From the NCBI RefSeq assembly GCF_036867135.1, contig NZ_JBAJIJ010000001.1, positions 1,054,001 to 1,118,000 of the forward strand: 64,000 nt of DNA, written 5' to 3'. Below are positions 54,106 to 63,173 of this stretch, piece by piece. The position numbers and the translations under genes are program-made. This DNA comes from Aeromicrobium sp. Sec7.5. GTDB lineage: Bacteria > Actinomycetota > Actinomycetes > Propionibacteriales > Nocardioidaceae. The stretch's first letter is position 1; every line of letters begins with the position of its first letter. The notes beneath the pieces were generated by a model that was given only the letters and a program-made list of their open reading frames with translations, had not been told where the DNA came from and made no database searches.

Positions 54106-54314
54106 CTGACTTGAAGCGATCGTGGCGCTCCCTGGTCTGATCCGGTCAGGCAGGCACGTTCGCCGTCAGCGCGATGATCGATCCCTTCCGCATCGGGCGA
54201 CGGGCCTCCTCGATCGTGCCCGCGGGCGGACCGCTGGGAACGGCAGCGGCATGGGAAAGCACGAAGAGTTCTCGAACCGTGACTCGTCGGCGCGACAGTG
54301 GGAACATCACTTCC

Positions 54315-54797
54315 GTGAACCTCGGCAACACCGACTGGCCCTCGGTCGTCATCGCATCGATCGCGCTCGTCGTGTCGATCGTGGCGCTGGCCCGCACGAT
54401 CCGGCGCGACCGGTCCGCCCAGGCGCAGCAGATCTCGGCATGGGTCTCGTACCACGAGCCCGACGAGCTGTTCGTGTCGTCGTCGCGCGCCGGGGCGCCG
54501 TGCCTGATCGTCGCGAACCAGAGCAGCCAGCCCATCTATGACTGGCACGTCGAGTACTACTACCGCAGTGACCTGATCGGACGAACCCGGGTGCGCGCGA
54601 CCGTGCCCGGCGGTGGTCGTGACGTCGTGACGCTGAACGGGGAGACGCAGGCCGCGTTTCGCGCGCGCCAGGGCGAGGACCGCGGCGAGCCCGACCGGGC
54701 GTTCAGCGACATCGTCGCTGCCGTCGCGTTCCGGGACGCGAGCGGCAAACGGTGGAAGCGCGACGCGGTGGGCACCTTGGCCCGCGATCGGTCCTAG
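54315..54797 (+). CDS. Membrane-anchored hypothetical protein
   Basis: 160 residues from GTG 54315; an ATG at 54174 would add 47 residues of non-typical composition. One transmembrane helix (SVVIASIALVVSIVALARTI) and a cytoplasmic or surface beta-rich domain of about 110 residues (CLIVANQSSQPIYDWHVEYYY). The pattern occurs in many actinobacterial hypothetical proteins. Function unknown. First chromosomal gene right of the island. Confidence 0.65.
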   Translation: MNLGNTDWPSVVIASIALVVSIVALARTIRRDRSAQAQQISAWVSYHEPDELFVSSSRAGAPCLIVANQSSQPIYDWHVEYYYRSDLIGRTRVRATVPGGGRDVVTLNGETQAAFRARQGEDRGEPDRAFSDIVAAVAFRDASGKRWKRDAVGTLARDRS

Positions 54798-54992
54798 CTG
54801 CGACAGCGGTAGGCGGGTCGAGCAGGTCAGCGATGGGGAGGACGGCAGTCGCCAGCTGGCCGCGTGGACACGACGGACCATGCGCGATGGTTCAACCGGA
54901 CCATTTCCGTGAGTGGCCTGTGGCAGGTCGCAGGGGGTGATCCGCCGTCGCCCTAGCCTCGACTGACCTAGCCACTTCGGGGAGGAACCTCC

Positions 54993-55820
54993 ATGCCCGC
55001 CACGCCACCGCCCGTCGGCGCCACGCCTCCGCCGTTCCCTCAGGCGCCGCCCAGCTCGCACGCGTCGCCGACGCCCGAGAAGAACACGGTGGGTCTCATC
55101 GCCCTCGTCCTGTCAATCATCGGCTTGGTGTTCGCCTGCATCCCCGGTGTGCTGATCGTCGGCTGGGTCCTCCTGCCGATCGCCTTCATCCTGGCGATCG
55201 TGTCGCTGTTCGCGAAGGGAAAGAAGGGCCTGGGCATCGCGGCACTCGCCATCTCGGTCGTGGGGACCGTGGTCGGCGTCATCGTGTTCTTCGCGGTGGC
55301 CGTCGACGCGGTCGACACGGCGATGGAGGGGAGGACCTCCGTGTCCACCTCCGACGGCGAGACGATCTCGTCGGACGACACGGACGCGGTGGGCGGCAGC
55401 CGCGACAACCCCCTCCCGATCGGCGCCACGATCGAGAACGACGACTGGACGCTCACGATCAACAGCGTGAATCTCGACGCGAACAGCCAGGTGGAGCAGG
55501 CGAGCTCGTTCAACGAGCCTGCGCCGGACGGCACGACCTACATCCTCGTGAACTGCACGGTGACCTACACCGGCGATGCGCCGGACGGCGACACCCCCTG
55601 GTCGAGCGTCGACTACGTCACCGCGGCCGGGAACACGATCAGCGCGTACGACCTGTTCGTCGATGTCCCCGACGAGATCGACACCACGTCGACCCTGTAC
55701 TCGGGCGCCTCGGTCTCGGGCAACATCGGACTTGCCGTCCCGGTCGACACGGTGGCGCAAGGGACGCTCGCGGTCGGCCTCGACCTGGACTCGGCCACCG
55801 CCTTCTTCGCCGTGCAGTGA
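54993..55820 (+). CDS. DUF4190/DUF4352-type membrane-anchored protein
   Basis: A 275-residue protein. A Pro/Ala-rich cytoplasmic head is followed by two or three transmembrane helices of DUF4190 type (TVGLIALVLSIIGLVFACIPG; GLGIAALAISVVGTVVGVIVFF). A Ser/Asp-rich linker leads to a C-terminal beta-sandwich of DUF4352 type (IENDDWTLTINSV, TTYILVNCTVTYTG). Probably a surface protein; binding partner unknown. A clear GAGGA site precedes ATG 54993. Confidence 0.85.
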   Translation: MPATPPPVGATPPPFPQAPPSSHASPTPEKNTVGLIALVLSIIGLVFACIPGVLIVGWVLLPIAFILAIVSLFAKGKKGLGIAALAISVVGTVVGVIVFFAVAVDAVDTAMEGRTSVSTSDGETISSDDTDAVGGSRDNPLPIGATIENDDWTLTINSVNLDANSQVEQASSFNEPAPDGTTYILVNCTVTYTGDAPDGDTPWSSVDYVTAAGNTISAYDLFVDVPDEIDTTSTLYSGASVSGNIGLAVPVDTVAQGTLAVGLDLDSATAFFAVQ

Positions 55821-55836
55821 CCGTCGCGCTTCGTCG

Positions 55837-56841
55837 TCAGCGTGAGGCGGCAGAGGCCGGGTCGGTGCTGAGCACGCGCACCGCGAGGGCCGTCGTCGCC
55901 TCCTGGCCGAGGAAGCTCACGACCGTGTTCACGCGGTGGGTGTCGAGGGGGAGCAGGCCGGGTGTGCCGGGGACGTCGGGGGTGAGGCCGAGGTCGAGAT
56001 GGTCGTGGCCCTGCATGACCCGGATGTTGAAGTCGTATCGCTCGCGCGCGCCTGGCGCGGTCAGTCGCTTGACGATGGTGGCGCCCATCCGCCGCGCTCC
56101 GACCTCCATCGCCCACGAGTCCAGCGTGGCGATCACGGCGCGACCCTCCTGGGCGTCGACGTCGGCCCAGACGGCCGACATGGGACCCACCTGGGTGAGG
56201 AGGATCGCCGCAGTCTTCTCGCCGATGCCGTCGACGCCGGGCAGGTTGTCGCTGGCGTCGCCGCGCAGGGCGGCGAAGTCGAGGTAGCGGTCGGCCGCGA
56301 CGCCGTAGAGGGCGATGAGCCGCGCGGGGTTGAGCATGGGAGATCCACTGATGCCGCCGTTGATCAACCGCAGCACCTGGGTGTGGTCGCTGATGTGGGC
56401 GAACGCGTCACGGTCGGACGTGATGATGACGCAGTCCCAGTCGTTGTCGCGGGCCCACGTGGCGGCCGAGGCGCTGACGTCGTCGGCCTCCAGGCCCGGG
56501 GGAGTGAGCGTGGCGAGGCCTAGCGCGTCGAGCATCGCGCCCGCCCGGTCGAGCTGCTCGACGAGCTGCGCGTCCTTCTCGGTCCGCCCCGCCTTGTAGT
56601 CGGGGTAGAAGTCGCGGCGTACCGATGCGGTGCGGTCGTCGAGTCCGAAGATCACGGCGTCGGGTGCGAATCCGTCGATCGCCTCGAGGATCTGGCGCAG
56701 CATCCCGTGCAGAGCCCAGGCGGGGCGCCCCGACCGGTCGACGATGCGGGTGTGGGCCCGGGCGTGGTGGTTGCGGTGCAGCAGCGACGGCGCGTCCACC
56801 ACGAGCAGCAGCCGGCGCGGGCGATCTTCAGGAGCAGGCAT
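55837..56841 (-). CDS. Pol I-like 5'-3' exonuclease (FEN family)
   Basis: A 334-residue stand-alone 5' nuclease. Metal-binding acidic motifs: LLLVVDAPSLL, GLDDRTASVRRDFYPDYKAGR, LEADDVSASAA, ITSDRDAFAHI, and the helix-hairpin-helix GDASDNLPGVDGIGEKTA. It would remove RNA primers and flaps as the N-terminal domain of DNA polymerase I does. ATG 56841 is set by the family start (RRLLLVVDAPSL); the open frame upstream overlaps the next gene and is not coding. Confidence 0.93.
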   Translation of the reverse strand: MPAPEDRPRRLLLVVDAPSLLHRNHHARAHTRIVDRSGRPAWALHGMLRQILEAIDGFAPDAVIFGLDDRTASVRRDFYPDYKAGRTEKDAQLVEQLDRAGAMLDALGLATLTPPGLEADDVSASAATWARDNDWDCVIITSDRDAFAHISDHTQVLRLINGGISGSPMLNPARLIALYGVAADRYLDFAALRGDASDNLPGVDGIGEKTAAILLTQVGPMSAVWADVDAQEGRAVIATLDSWAMEVGARRMGATIVKRLTAPGARERYDFNIRVMQGHDHLDLGLTPDVPGTPGLLPLDTHRVNTVVSFLGQEATTALAVRVLSTDPASAASR

Positions 56842-56876
56842 GGGCGTGCGCCATCCTACGGTCCTGCGGGCGGCCC

Positions 56877-58331
56877 TCAGTCCTTCAACCACGGCTTCGC
56901 CGCGGCGACGAGCTTGCGTCGCTTGGCGTCGTCGAAGCCGTCCCACTGGCGCACCATCATGGTGCTGCGCGGGTTCGACTCGAACACGCCGCGGTGGTCG
57001 CGCACGAAGGTCCAGAACAGTCCGTCCCACACGTCGGTCCAGTCGCCCGTGGGCAGGTCCGACATCTTCTTGAGATAGCTGCTGGCCGACACGTAGGGCT
57101 TGGTCGTGATGGCCGAGCCGGACGCGTACTGGCTCATCGCGTAGACGTTCGGCACCATGACCCAGTCGTAGGCGTCGACGAACATCGCCATGAACCACGC
57201 GTAGATCTCGTCCGGGTCCACGCGCAGCAGGCACAGGGCGTTGCCGAGCACCATGAGCCGCTCGATGTGGTGGGCGTAGCCGGTGTCGAGCACGCGGCGC
57301 AGCACGGTGTCGACGGGCTCGAGCCCGGTCTCGGCGGTCCACCAGCCGGGCGGCAGCTCGCGGTAGTGGTCGAGCGCGTTGGTGGTGCGCAGCTTCCGTC
57401 CGCGCGAGACGTAGCTGCCGCGCATGTACTCGCGCCACCCGATGAGCTGGCGCACGAACCCCTCGTACGACGCGATCGGCACCGCGTTGCGCTCGGCGTG
57501 ACGGATGACCCGGTCCAGCACGTCGGCCGGGTCGAGCAGGCCGACGTTGAGCGCCGGCGTGAGCGTCGCGTGGAAGACGAAGCCGTGCTCGGTCGAGATC
57601 GCGTCCTCGTAGGGGCCGAACTCGTGGAAACGCTGCTCGAGGAACTCCTCCAGCATCTCGCCAGCCTGCTCGCGGGTGACGGCCCACGCGAACTGGCCGG
57701 GGTCGCCGGGCGCGTCGGGGAAGCGGTCGCGCACGAAGTCGATCGCCTCCTGCGTGACCTCGTCGGGCTCGGGACGCGTCGTGGCCGGGACAGGATGCTT
57801 CTTCGGCAGCTTCTTGCGGTTCTCGGCGTCGAACGACCACTGCCCCCCGACCGGCTCCCCGTCGTCGACGAGCACCTCGAGCCGCCGACGCTGCCAGGAG
57901 TAGAAGTGCGCCATACGGGTGCGCTTGCCCTTGAACTGCTCGGCGACTTCCTCGGCCGACGTCAGGAAGTTGGGCGTCGGCAGCACCTCGACCTCGACAC
58001 CCGCGTCTGCCGCAGCCCCGCGCAGGTCACGTTCGAGCCAGTCGTCGACGACGTCGTGCCAGGTGACCACGTCAGCACCCTCGAGCATCCGCGTGAGCCC
58101 GAGCCGGCTGCTGGAGCGGCCGTCGGTGCGCACCCACTCGACCGTGGTGCCGGCATCCGCGAGCTCGCGCGCGTGGTGCTCCATCGACGCGCGGTGCAGC
58201 ACGAGCTTGTGGGCGTGGAAGGGGTACTGCCGGAACAGCAGGTCGTGCTCGACCAGCACGAAGGCGTCGGCCCCGACCTCGAGGTTCTGCGCGAACAGCT
58301 GGTGGGGGAGCACGAGGTGGACGCGGCGCAC
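56877..58331 (-). CDS. Cryptochrome/photolyase of the bacterial PhrB-like group, Fe-S cysteines missing
   Basis: A 484-residue protein. N-terminal DPRP domain (RVHLVLPHQLFAQNL); C-terminal FAD-binding region (YEGFVRQLIGWREYMRG, DTGYAHHIERLMVLGNALCLL, DAYDWVMVPNVYAMSQYASGSAITTKPY). This is the layout of PhrB-like (6-4) photolyases. These normally bind a [4Fe-4S] cluster using a CxxC plus Cys segment after the MSD motif. Here the chain goes from YLKKMSDLPTGDW straight to DGLFWTFV with no cysteines. FAD-dependent photorepair or light sensing is expected, but without the usual cluster. Confidence 0.92.
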   Translation of the reverse strand: MRRVHLVLPHQLFAQNLEVGADAFVLVEHDLLFRQYPFHAHKLVLHRASMEHHARELADAGTTVEWVRTDGRSSSRLGLTRMLEGADVVTWHDVVDDWLERDLRGAAADAGVEVEVLPTPNFLTSAEEVAEQFKGKRTRMAHFYSWQRRRLEVLVDDGEPVGGQWSFDAENRKKLPKKHPVPATTRPEPDEVTQEAIDFVRDRFPDAPGDPGQFAWAVTREQAGEMLEEFLEQRFHEFGPYEDAISTEHGFVFHATLTPALNVGLLDPADVLDRVIRHAERNAVPIASYEGFVRQLIGWREYMRGSYVSRGRKLRTTNALDHYRELPPGWWTAETGLEPVDTVLRRVLDTGYAHHIERLMVLGNALCLLRVDPDEIYAWFMAMFVDAYDWVMVPNVYAMSQYASGSAITTKPYVSASSYLKKMSDLPTGDWTDVWDGLFWTFVRDHRGVFESNPRSTMMVRQWDGFDDAKRRKLVAAAKPWLKD

Positions 58332-58609
58332 ACCTCATCCCACCACCGCTGCGCGGCGGCCGCCTCTCGGTCAGTCGGCGCAGACGTCATCGACCAGCGC
58401 TGCCACAGCAGTGTCGTCGAGGTCGTCCTCGAAGAAGTGGCTCCGCGGTGCTGGACAGGTCCGATGGACAGGTCAGGTCCGCCGCGGTGTGCTCGCGCAG
58501 ACGTGGCGTCGACGTCCAGGACGCGGTTGACGCGCCGCGGGAAGATAGGACCTGCTGCAGTGGGTTTCTCTGGTGAGTTCTCGTCTGGTCCAAGGGAGGT
58601 GCTGATCTG

Positions 58610-58936
58610 ATGTCGTGGAAAGCGATGGTGGGTGAGCAGGTGATCGCTGAGAGCGATGTGACCATTTCGCTCGAAGGGAACCGGTACTTTCCTGTGGAAT
58701 CGGTCGCCCCTGGAGTGCTGACACCGTCTCGGATGAAGACTCTGTGTTTCTGGAAAGGCGTGGCCAGCTACTACACGCTCAGCACCGAGATGGGTACTCG
58801 TAAGAACGCAGCGTGGACGTATCGTCATCCGTCGCCACTCGCGAGGCGTATCAAGGGCCACGTGGCCTTCTGGCCCGGGGACGTGCTCGTCCTTGAGTCG
58901 GGGCCGGCGGAATCCGAGCTGCAACCTGATCGGTGA
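58610..58936 (+). CDS. DUF427 family protein
   Basis: A 108-residue single-domain protein with the DUF427 pattern: KAMVGEQVIAESD, GNRYFPVESV, TLCFWKGVASYYTL, NAAWTYRHP and IKGHVAFWPGDVLVLE. Function unknown; widely spread in actinobacteria, often near redox and light-related genes. Divergent from the photolyase, with a 278-bp gap holding no other supported gene. Confidence 0.9.
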   Translation: MSWKAMVGEQVIAESDVTISLEGNRYFPVESVAPGVLTPSRMKTLCFWKGVASYYTLSTEMGTRKNAAWTYRHPSPLARRIKGHVAFWPGDVLVLESGPAESELQPDR

Positions 58937-58989
58937 GCGAGTGTGCGTCTACCGACCAGTCCTGACCAAGGGCCGTCGCGGTCGTGTCT

Positions 58990-60093
58990 TCAACCGGTCT
59001 GGATCTCCGCGGCGCTCGTCGCCGAGTCATGGAGGGCGCCATCGACGGGCACCGACAAGGCCCACGCGGGTGCCCGGCCCTCTCGCAGTCGCAGCGGGAC
59101 GTGCGACCCCACGGCGAGCCCGGCACCCATGTCCAGCTCCAGCTCGACGTCGGACCCGTCCTCGGCCGTGGCCGTGACCACCTCGCGGGTCCCGGCCGCG
59201 CGGCGCCTCGTCACTCGTGCCCGCGTGCCGGCCGACCCCGGGTCGGCCTCGCCCACCACCACGGCCTCGCGCCGCAGGAGCAGCACGGCCTCGCCCGTGG
59301 CCGGGCAGTCGTCCGCGACGGGGATCGACCCCCACGTCGAGTGGTGCGCGCCGTCGCGGATCACGCCGCGGACCTCGCCGAAGCCTCCGACGAGTCGGGC
59401 CGTGGCGACGGTCGCGGGGCGGCGATAGATCTCGCTCATGGGGGCCTGCTGGTGCACGCGGCCGTCGATCAGGACCACGCTGGAGTCGGCCAGGGCGGCC
59501 TCGTCCAGGTCGTGGGTCACGAGCAGGATCGTGGGCTCGATCGCGGCGCGGACCTCGCCCAGCAGGTCGTGCATCGAGGTCCGCAGCTCGCGGTCCAGTG
59601 AGCTGAACGGCTCGTCGAGCAGCAGTGCACCGCGCTCGGCGGCCAGGGCGCGCGCGAGTGCCACCCGCTGCTGCTGTCCGCCGGAGAGGGAGCCGACGCG
59701 TCGGTCCTCGAGGCCGTCCAGTCCGACCAGGCGCAGGTAGCGCTGGGCGCACAGGCGCGCCTCCCGCCGGCTCGCGCCCGACAACCGAGGCGCGAAGGCC
59801 ACGTTGCCGGCGACGTCGAGATGGTCGAACAGCAGCGGCTCCTGGAACATCACCGTCAGGTCACGACGCTCGGTGGGGCGGCCGGCCATGTCGACGTCGT
59901 CGACGAGCACGTGCCCGGCGGTGGCGGGCTCGAGGCCGGCGGCGACGCGCAGCACGGTGCTCTTGCCCGAGCCGGAGGGGCCGATGATCGAGACCATCTG
60001 CCCGTCACCGACCGAGAGCGACACGTCGTGGAGCGTGTCGGACGCGGCACCGGCGTAGCGGTGGCGCACCTGGCGGATCTCCAGCGTGCTCAT
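58990..60093 (-). CDS. ABC transporter ATP-binding protein (YnjD-like)
   Basis: A 367-residue ATPase. Walker A GPSGSGKST, signature LSGGQQQRVALARAL, Walker B ALLLDEPFSSLD and switch His in LVTHDLDEAAL. After the ATPase domain (about 230 residues) there is a C-terminal regulatory domain of TOBE type, absent from the shorter E. coli YnjD. It overlaps the permease gene upstream by 4 bp. It powers import by the following two permeases. Confidence 0.92.
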   Translation of the reverse strand: MSTLEIRQVRHRYAGAASDTLHDVSLSVGDGQMVSIIGPSGSGKSTVLRVAAGLEPATAGHVLVDDVDMAGRPTERRDLTVMFQEPLLFDHLDVAGNVAFAPRLSGASRREARLCAQRYLRLVGLDGLEDRRVGSLSGGQQQRVALARALAAERGALLLDEPFSSLDRELRTSMHDLLGEVRAAIEPTILLVTHDLDEAALADSSVVLIDGRVHQQAPMSEIYRRPATVATARLVGGFGEVRGVIRDGAHHSTWGSIPVADDCPATGEAVLLLRREAVVVGEADPGSAGTRARVTRRRAAGTREVVTATAEDGSDVELELDMGAGLAVGSHVPLRLREGRAPAWALSVPVDGALHDSATSAAEIQTG

Positions 60094-60884
60094 GGGGCCA
60101 TCCTCGCGCGTGACGCCAGTGTCACGAGCAGCACCGGCGGAACCAGGGTGGCCACGGCCATCGCCGCCACGATCGCGTCGTTGCCCGAGCCGGCCGCGGC
60201 CGAGCCGAGCAGCACCGGCGCCGTGATGAGCTGACCGCCGCCAACGAGCAGGGTGACGACGTAGTCGCTCCAGCCGACGAGGAAGGCCAGGAGCGCCGCC
60301 ACGACGATCGGTCCGCGGATCGCGGGCAGCACGACCCGGGCCCTGGCCTGGCGTGCCGTGGCCCCGAGGGCGCGGGCCTGCGCGGCGAGGTCGGGCGAGG
60401 TGCGGGAGAAGCCAACCGCGCTCGTGTACGCGGTGTAGGGCAGGGCCAGCGTCGCCAGGAGCAACACCACGGACACCGGCTCCGGCAGACCGAGCCGGAT
60501 CATGAGCACGTCGAGCCCCATCGACACCGCGAACGGCGGAAGGACGAGCGGCACCAGGAGGACCGTCACCAGCACCCGGGGGTGCCGGCCGAGCCGCCAG
60601 CCCAGCACGCGCCCCAGCATGACGCCGAGCGGCGTGGCGACGGCGGCGACCGCCAGGCCCAGGCCCAGCGAACGCGCGAGCGCCGAGAGCAGCCCCGCGT
60701 CGGCGGCGCCGCGCCACCCCTGCACGCCCCACGCGCTCGGGAGCACGTCCGGGAAGCTCCACCGGTCCGCGGTGGCCCACACCAGCACCGGCAGCAGGGG
60801 GAGCAGGAGCCACACGGCCACGACGACCGCGATGGTGGCGCGCCCCACGACCGGCAGGGTCTTGAAGGTCGACGGGGTCCTCAC
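60090..60884 (-). CDS. ABC transporter permease (second)
   Basis: A 264-residue membrane protein from GTG 60884, overlapping the first permease. About six helices and the EAA loop typical of binding-protein-dependent importers (AAQARALGATARQARARVVLPAIRGPI). Corresponds to the C-terminal half of the fused permease YnjC of E. coli. Forms the channel with the first permease. Confidence 0.9.
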   Translation of the reverse strand: MRTPSTFKTLPVVGRATIAVVVAVWLLLPLLPVLVWATADRWSFPDVLPSAWGVQGWRGAADAGLLSALARSLGLGLAVAAVATPLGVMLGRVLGWRLGRHPRVLVTVLLVPLVLPPFAVSMGLDVLMIRLGLPEPVSVVLLLATLALPYTAYTSAVGFSRTSPDLAAQARALGATARQARARVVLPAIRGPIVVAALLAFLVGWSDYVVTLLVGGGQLITAPVLLGSAAAGSGNDAIVAAMAVATLVPPVLLVTLASRARMAP

Positions 60885-61741
60885 GAGAGGCCCCGGTCCG
60901 GCGACAGGCCCGTCCGGAGGCGAGGCAGGGCCGCGAGCGCGGGTGCAGCGAGCAGCATCGCGAGTGCTGCCGCGGTCGCTGCTGCGGCGGCGGCCGCGGG
61001 ACGGTCGGTCAGCTCGATCGAGCCGAACAGCCGGTAGGCGAGCACGGGGAGCGGCTCGGGCGAGGCGCGGCCCAGGAGCCACGCCACCTCGTAGGAGCCG
61101 ACGGCGTAGACCAGCGTGACCATGGACGACACGGCCAGGGCCGGCGTGGCCGTGGGCACCAGCACGCGGGCGAAGCGGTGCCACCGCCCCGCCCCCAGCC
61201 CGGCCGCGACCTGCATCCGCCGGGCGTGCCCGGGTGCCACGGCGGCCAGGACGACCAGGGCCACGAAGGCCGACTCCTTCCACGCCAGCTCCAGCACCGT
61301 GGCGACCGGCCACGAGCCGCCGACCAGCGCCGGCCACCCGGTGTCGCCGACGACGGGGGCGAGCGCCCGCGCGGCGACCCCGCCGTCGCCGAGCAGCAGA
61401 CCCACCGAGGTCGCCCCCACCAGGTGCGGCACCGCGAGCACGGCCAGGCAGCCGGTGCGCACCAGCACCGCCCCGCGACCGCCGACGAGCATCAGCGTCG
61501 CGAGCAGCAGACCGATCACCGCGGCCAGCAGGCTTGCCGGCACCGCGATCCGCAACGTCTCCGCGGCGCCGGCGGCCAGGTCGGGGGCGGCCTTGCGCCA
61601 GCCGTCCAGGCCGAGCTCGGCGTCGCCGTACAGCGGCACCAGCCCGAGCGACGTCGCCAGGACCGCCACCATGCCCACCCCGGCGACCCCGGTGATCAGG
61701 ACGATCCCCGGGAGCGCGGCACGGGCCTCACGGTCGGTCAC
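60881..61741 (-). CDS. ABC transporter permease (first)
   Basis: A 286-residue membrane protein from GTG 61741 (GTGA overlap with the binding-protein stop). Six or more helices; the EAA-like loop is GHARRMQVAAGLGAGRWHRFARVLVPTATPAL. Corresponds to the N-terminal half of YnjC. The very long open frame upstream is only a GC-rich shadow of the binding-protein gene. Confidence 0.9.
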   Translation of the reverse strand: MTDREARAALPGIVLITGVAGVGMVAVLATSLGLVPLYGDAELGLDGWRKAAPDLAAGAAETLRIAVPASLLAAVIGLLLATLMLVGGRGAVLVRTGCLAVLAVPHLVGATSVGLLLGDGGVAARALAPVVGDTGWPALVGGSWPVATVLELAWKESAFVALVVLAAVAPGHARRMQVAAGLGAGRWHRFARVLVPTATPALAVSSMVTLVYAVGSYEVAWLLGRASPEPLPVLAYRLFGSIELTDRPAAAAAAATAAALAMLLAAPALAALPRLRTGLSPDRGLS

Positions 61742-63000
61742 GGTGAGCCCAGCACCTCGCGCCGCCAGGCCTCGTCGAGCGGGTTCACCCAGGACGACGC
61801 GAGCTCGGGTTGCGCGTTCCGCGAGAGCTCCTCGTACGGCGGCACCACGGGGGAGTCGGGAAGGTTCGCGAAGCGTGCCGCGTCGGCCGCGTCGAGCAGC
61901 CCCACGTCGAGCACCGTGAACTGGCCCCAGACCGCCGGATCGGCCTTGGCCGCCTGCTGCTCGGGGGAGAGGGCCAGGTTGGCCACGACGGCGGCTCCGG
62001 CCTGGTCGGGGGAGCTGGCCGGGATGCCGAGGAAGCTCGCGTTGCCGACCGTGCCGTCCTCGACGCTCAGCACCGTCGTGGTGGACGGGAACGTGCCGTC
62101 CGCGACGAGGTCGGTGAGCGTGGCCGGGCCGTAGGTCATCGTGAAGTCGACCTGGCCGTCGGCGAAGAGCTGGTCGAGGGCCTGCTGGTCCCGCGGGTAG
62201 GTCGTGCCGCCACGCCACAGGGACGGGGCCAGCTCGCTGAGCCGGTCGAGGAGCGCCGGGGTCAGGTCGTCGAAGGCCTCGTCGGAGTAGCTCGTCGGGA
62301 CCTCGTCGGCGCCGCCGCTGAGCGCGTAGAGCGCCTGGCGCACGAAGACCGAGCCGGTGAAGTCCGGCGGAGCGGGGTACGTGAACCGGCCGGGGTTCTG
62401 CTCGGCCCAGTCCAGTAGTCCGGCCACCGTGGTCGGCGGATCGGTGACGCGGGCGGCGTCGTAGGCGAACGTGAACTGGGCCTTGTGCCAGGGCGCCTCG
62501 CAGCCGTCGACGGGCACCCCGAAGTCCTCGGCCACCAGCGGGTCGTCATCGGCGACGTACTGCAGGTTCGGCAGGTCGTCGGCCCAGTCGCACCACCACG
62601 CCCCGGCCTCCTGGCCGGTCGCGAAGTTGTCGCCGTTGACCCACACCAGGTCGACTGCACCGTCGGTGCTGCCGGCGGCGTTCTCGGACAGGACGCGGTT
62701 CATCGCGTCCTTGGTGTCGGCCACGGGCACCCGGCGCAGCGTCACGCCCAGCTCGGCGGCCGCCGGCGTCAGGACGTCGTCGACGTAGGCGTTGCCCGCC
62801 TCGTCGCCGCCGAACATCCACAGGTCGACGGTCTGCCCCTGCGCCTCGGCCACGACCTCGTCCCACGGGCGGTCGGCGGCACGCGGCGACTCGTCCGGCG
62901 ACGGGCCTGAGCAGGCCGACGCCACCAGGGCGAGGGTCACGGCCAGCGCCGGCAGGGCCGGGCGGGACGTGGCACGGATGGACCGGGCACGGGAGGTCAT
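61738..63000 (-). CDS. ABC transporter substrate-binding lipoprotein (YnjB-like)
   Basis: A 420-residue protein with a lipoprotein signal (LALVASACSG, lipidated Cys30). The mature protein begins with WDEVVAEAQGQTVDLWMFGGDEAGNAYVDD and contains VDLVWVNGDNF, hallmarks of the YnjB group of extracytoplasmic binding proteins. The ligand is not established for this family. First gene of the four-gene import operon; AGGAG precedes ATG 63000. Confidence 0.9.
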   Translation of the reverse strand: MTSRARSIRATSRPALPALAVTLALVASACSGPSPDESPRAADRPWDEVVAEAQGQTVDLWMFGGDEAGNAYVDDVLTPAAAELGVTLRRVPVADTKDAMNRVLSENAAGSTDGAVDLVWVNGDNFATGQEAGAWWCDWADDLPNLQYVADDDPLVAEDFGVPVDGCEAPWHKAQFTFAYDAARVTDPPTTVAGLLDWAEQNPGRFTYPAPPDFTGSVFVRQALYALSGGADEVPTSYSDEAFDDLTPALLDRLSELAPSLWRGGTTYPRDQQALDQLFADGQVDFTMTYGPATLTDLVADGTFPSTTTVLSVEDGTVGNASFLGIPASSPDQAGAAVVANLALSPEQQAAKADPAVWGQFTVLDVGLLDAADAARFANLPDSPVVPPYEELSRNAQPELASSWVNPLDEAWRREVLGSP

Positions 63001-63054
63001 GGTGCGGTGCGCTCCTGGGGTTGGTGGCGATGGCGGTGGGCCACTGCCATGGGA

Positions 63055-63106
63055 ACACCTTGGACGGCTGGGCGACTTCCCGCCGGGGAGTCGCCCAGAA
63101 CGGTGT
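63055..63106. promoter_or_regulatory. Strong nested hairpin in the ynjB-like leader / divergent promoter
   Basis: A 14-bp stem with one G-T pair (63068-63081 with 63085-63098, loop GCC) is itself enclosed by ACACC (63055-63059) and GGTGT (63102-63106). It lies 55-106 nt upstream of the binding-protein ATG and also upstream of the phosphatidyltransferase gene. It could be a regulatory leader RNA or a repressor operator. No known riboswitch consensus was recognised. Confidence 0.5.
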
Positions 63107-63173
63107 CATGTGGTGCTGGACCCCGTCGTGGGTCAGGATGGCGCGAGTCATGCACGCCGAAGGGGGCCTGCCC

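Noticed and set aside
63021-63173. N-terminal extension of the CDP-alcohol phosphatidyltransferase
   Set aside because: The extension crosses the structured leader and has no family similarity; the start at 63174 fits the family length.
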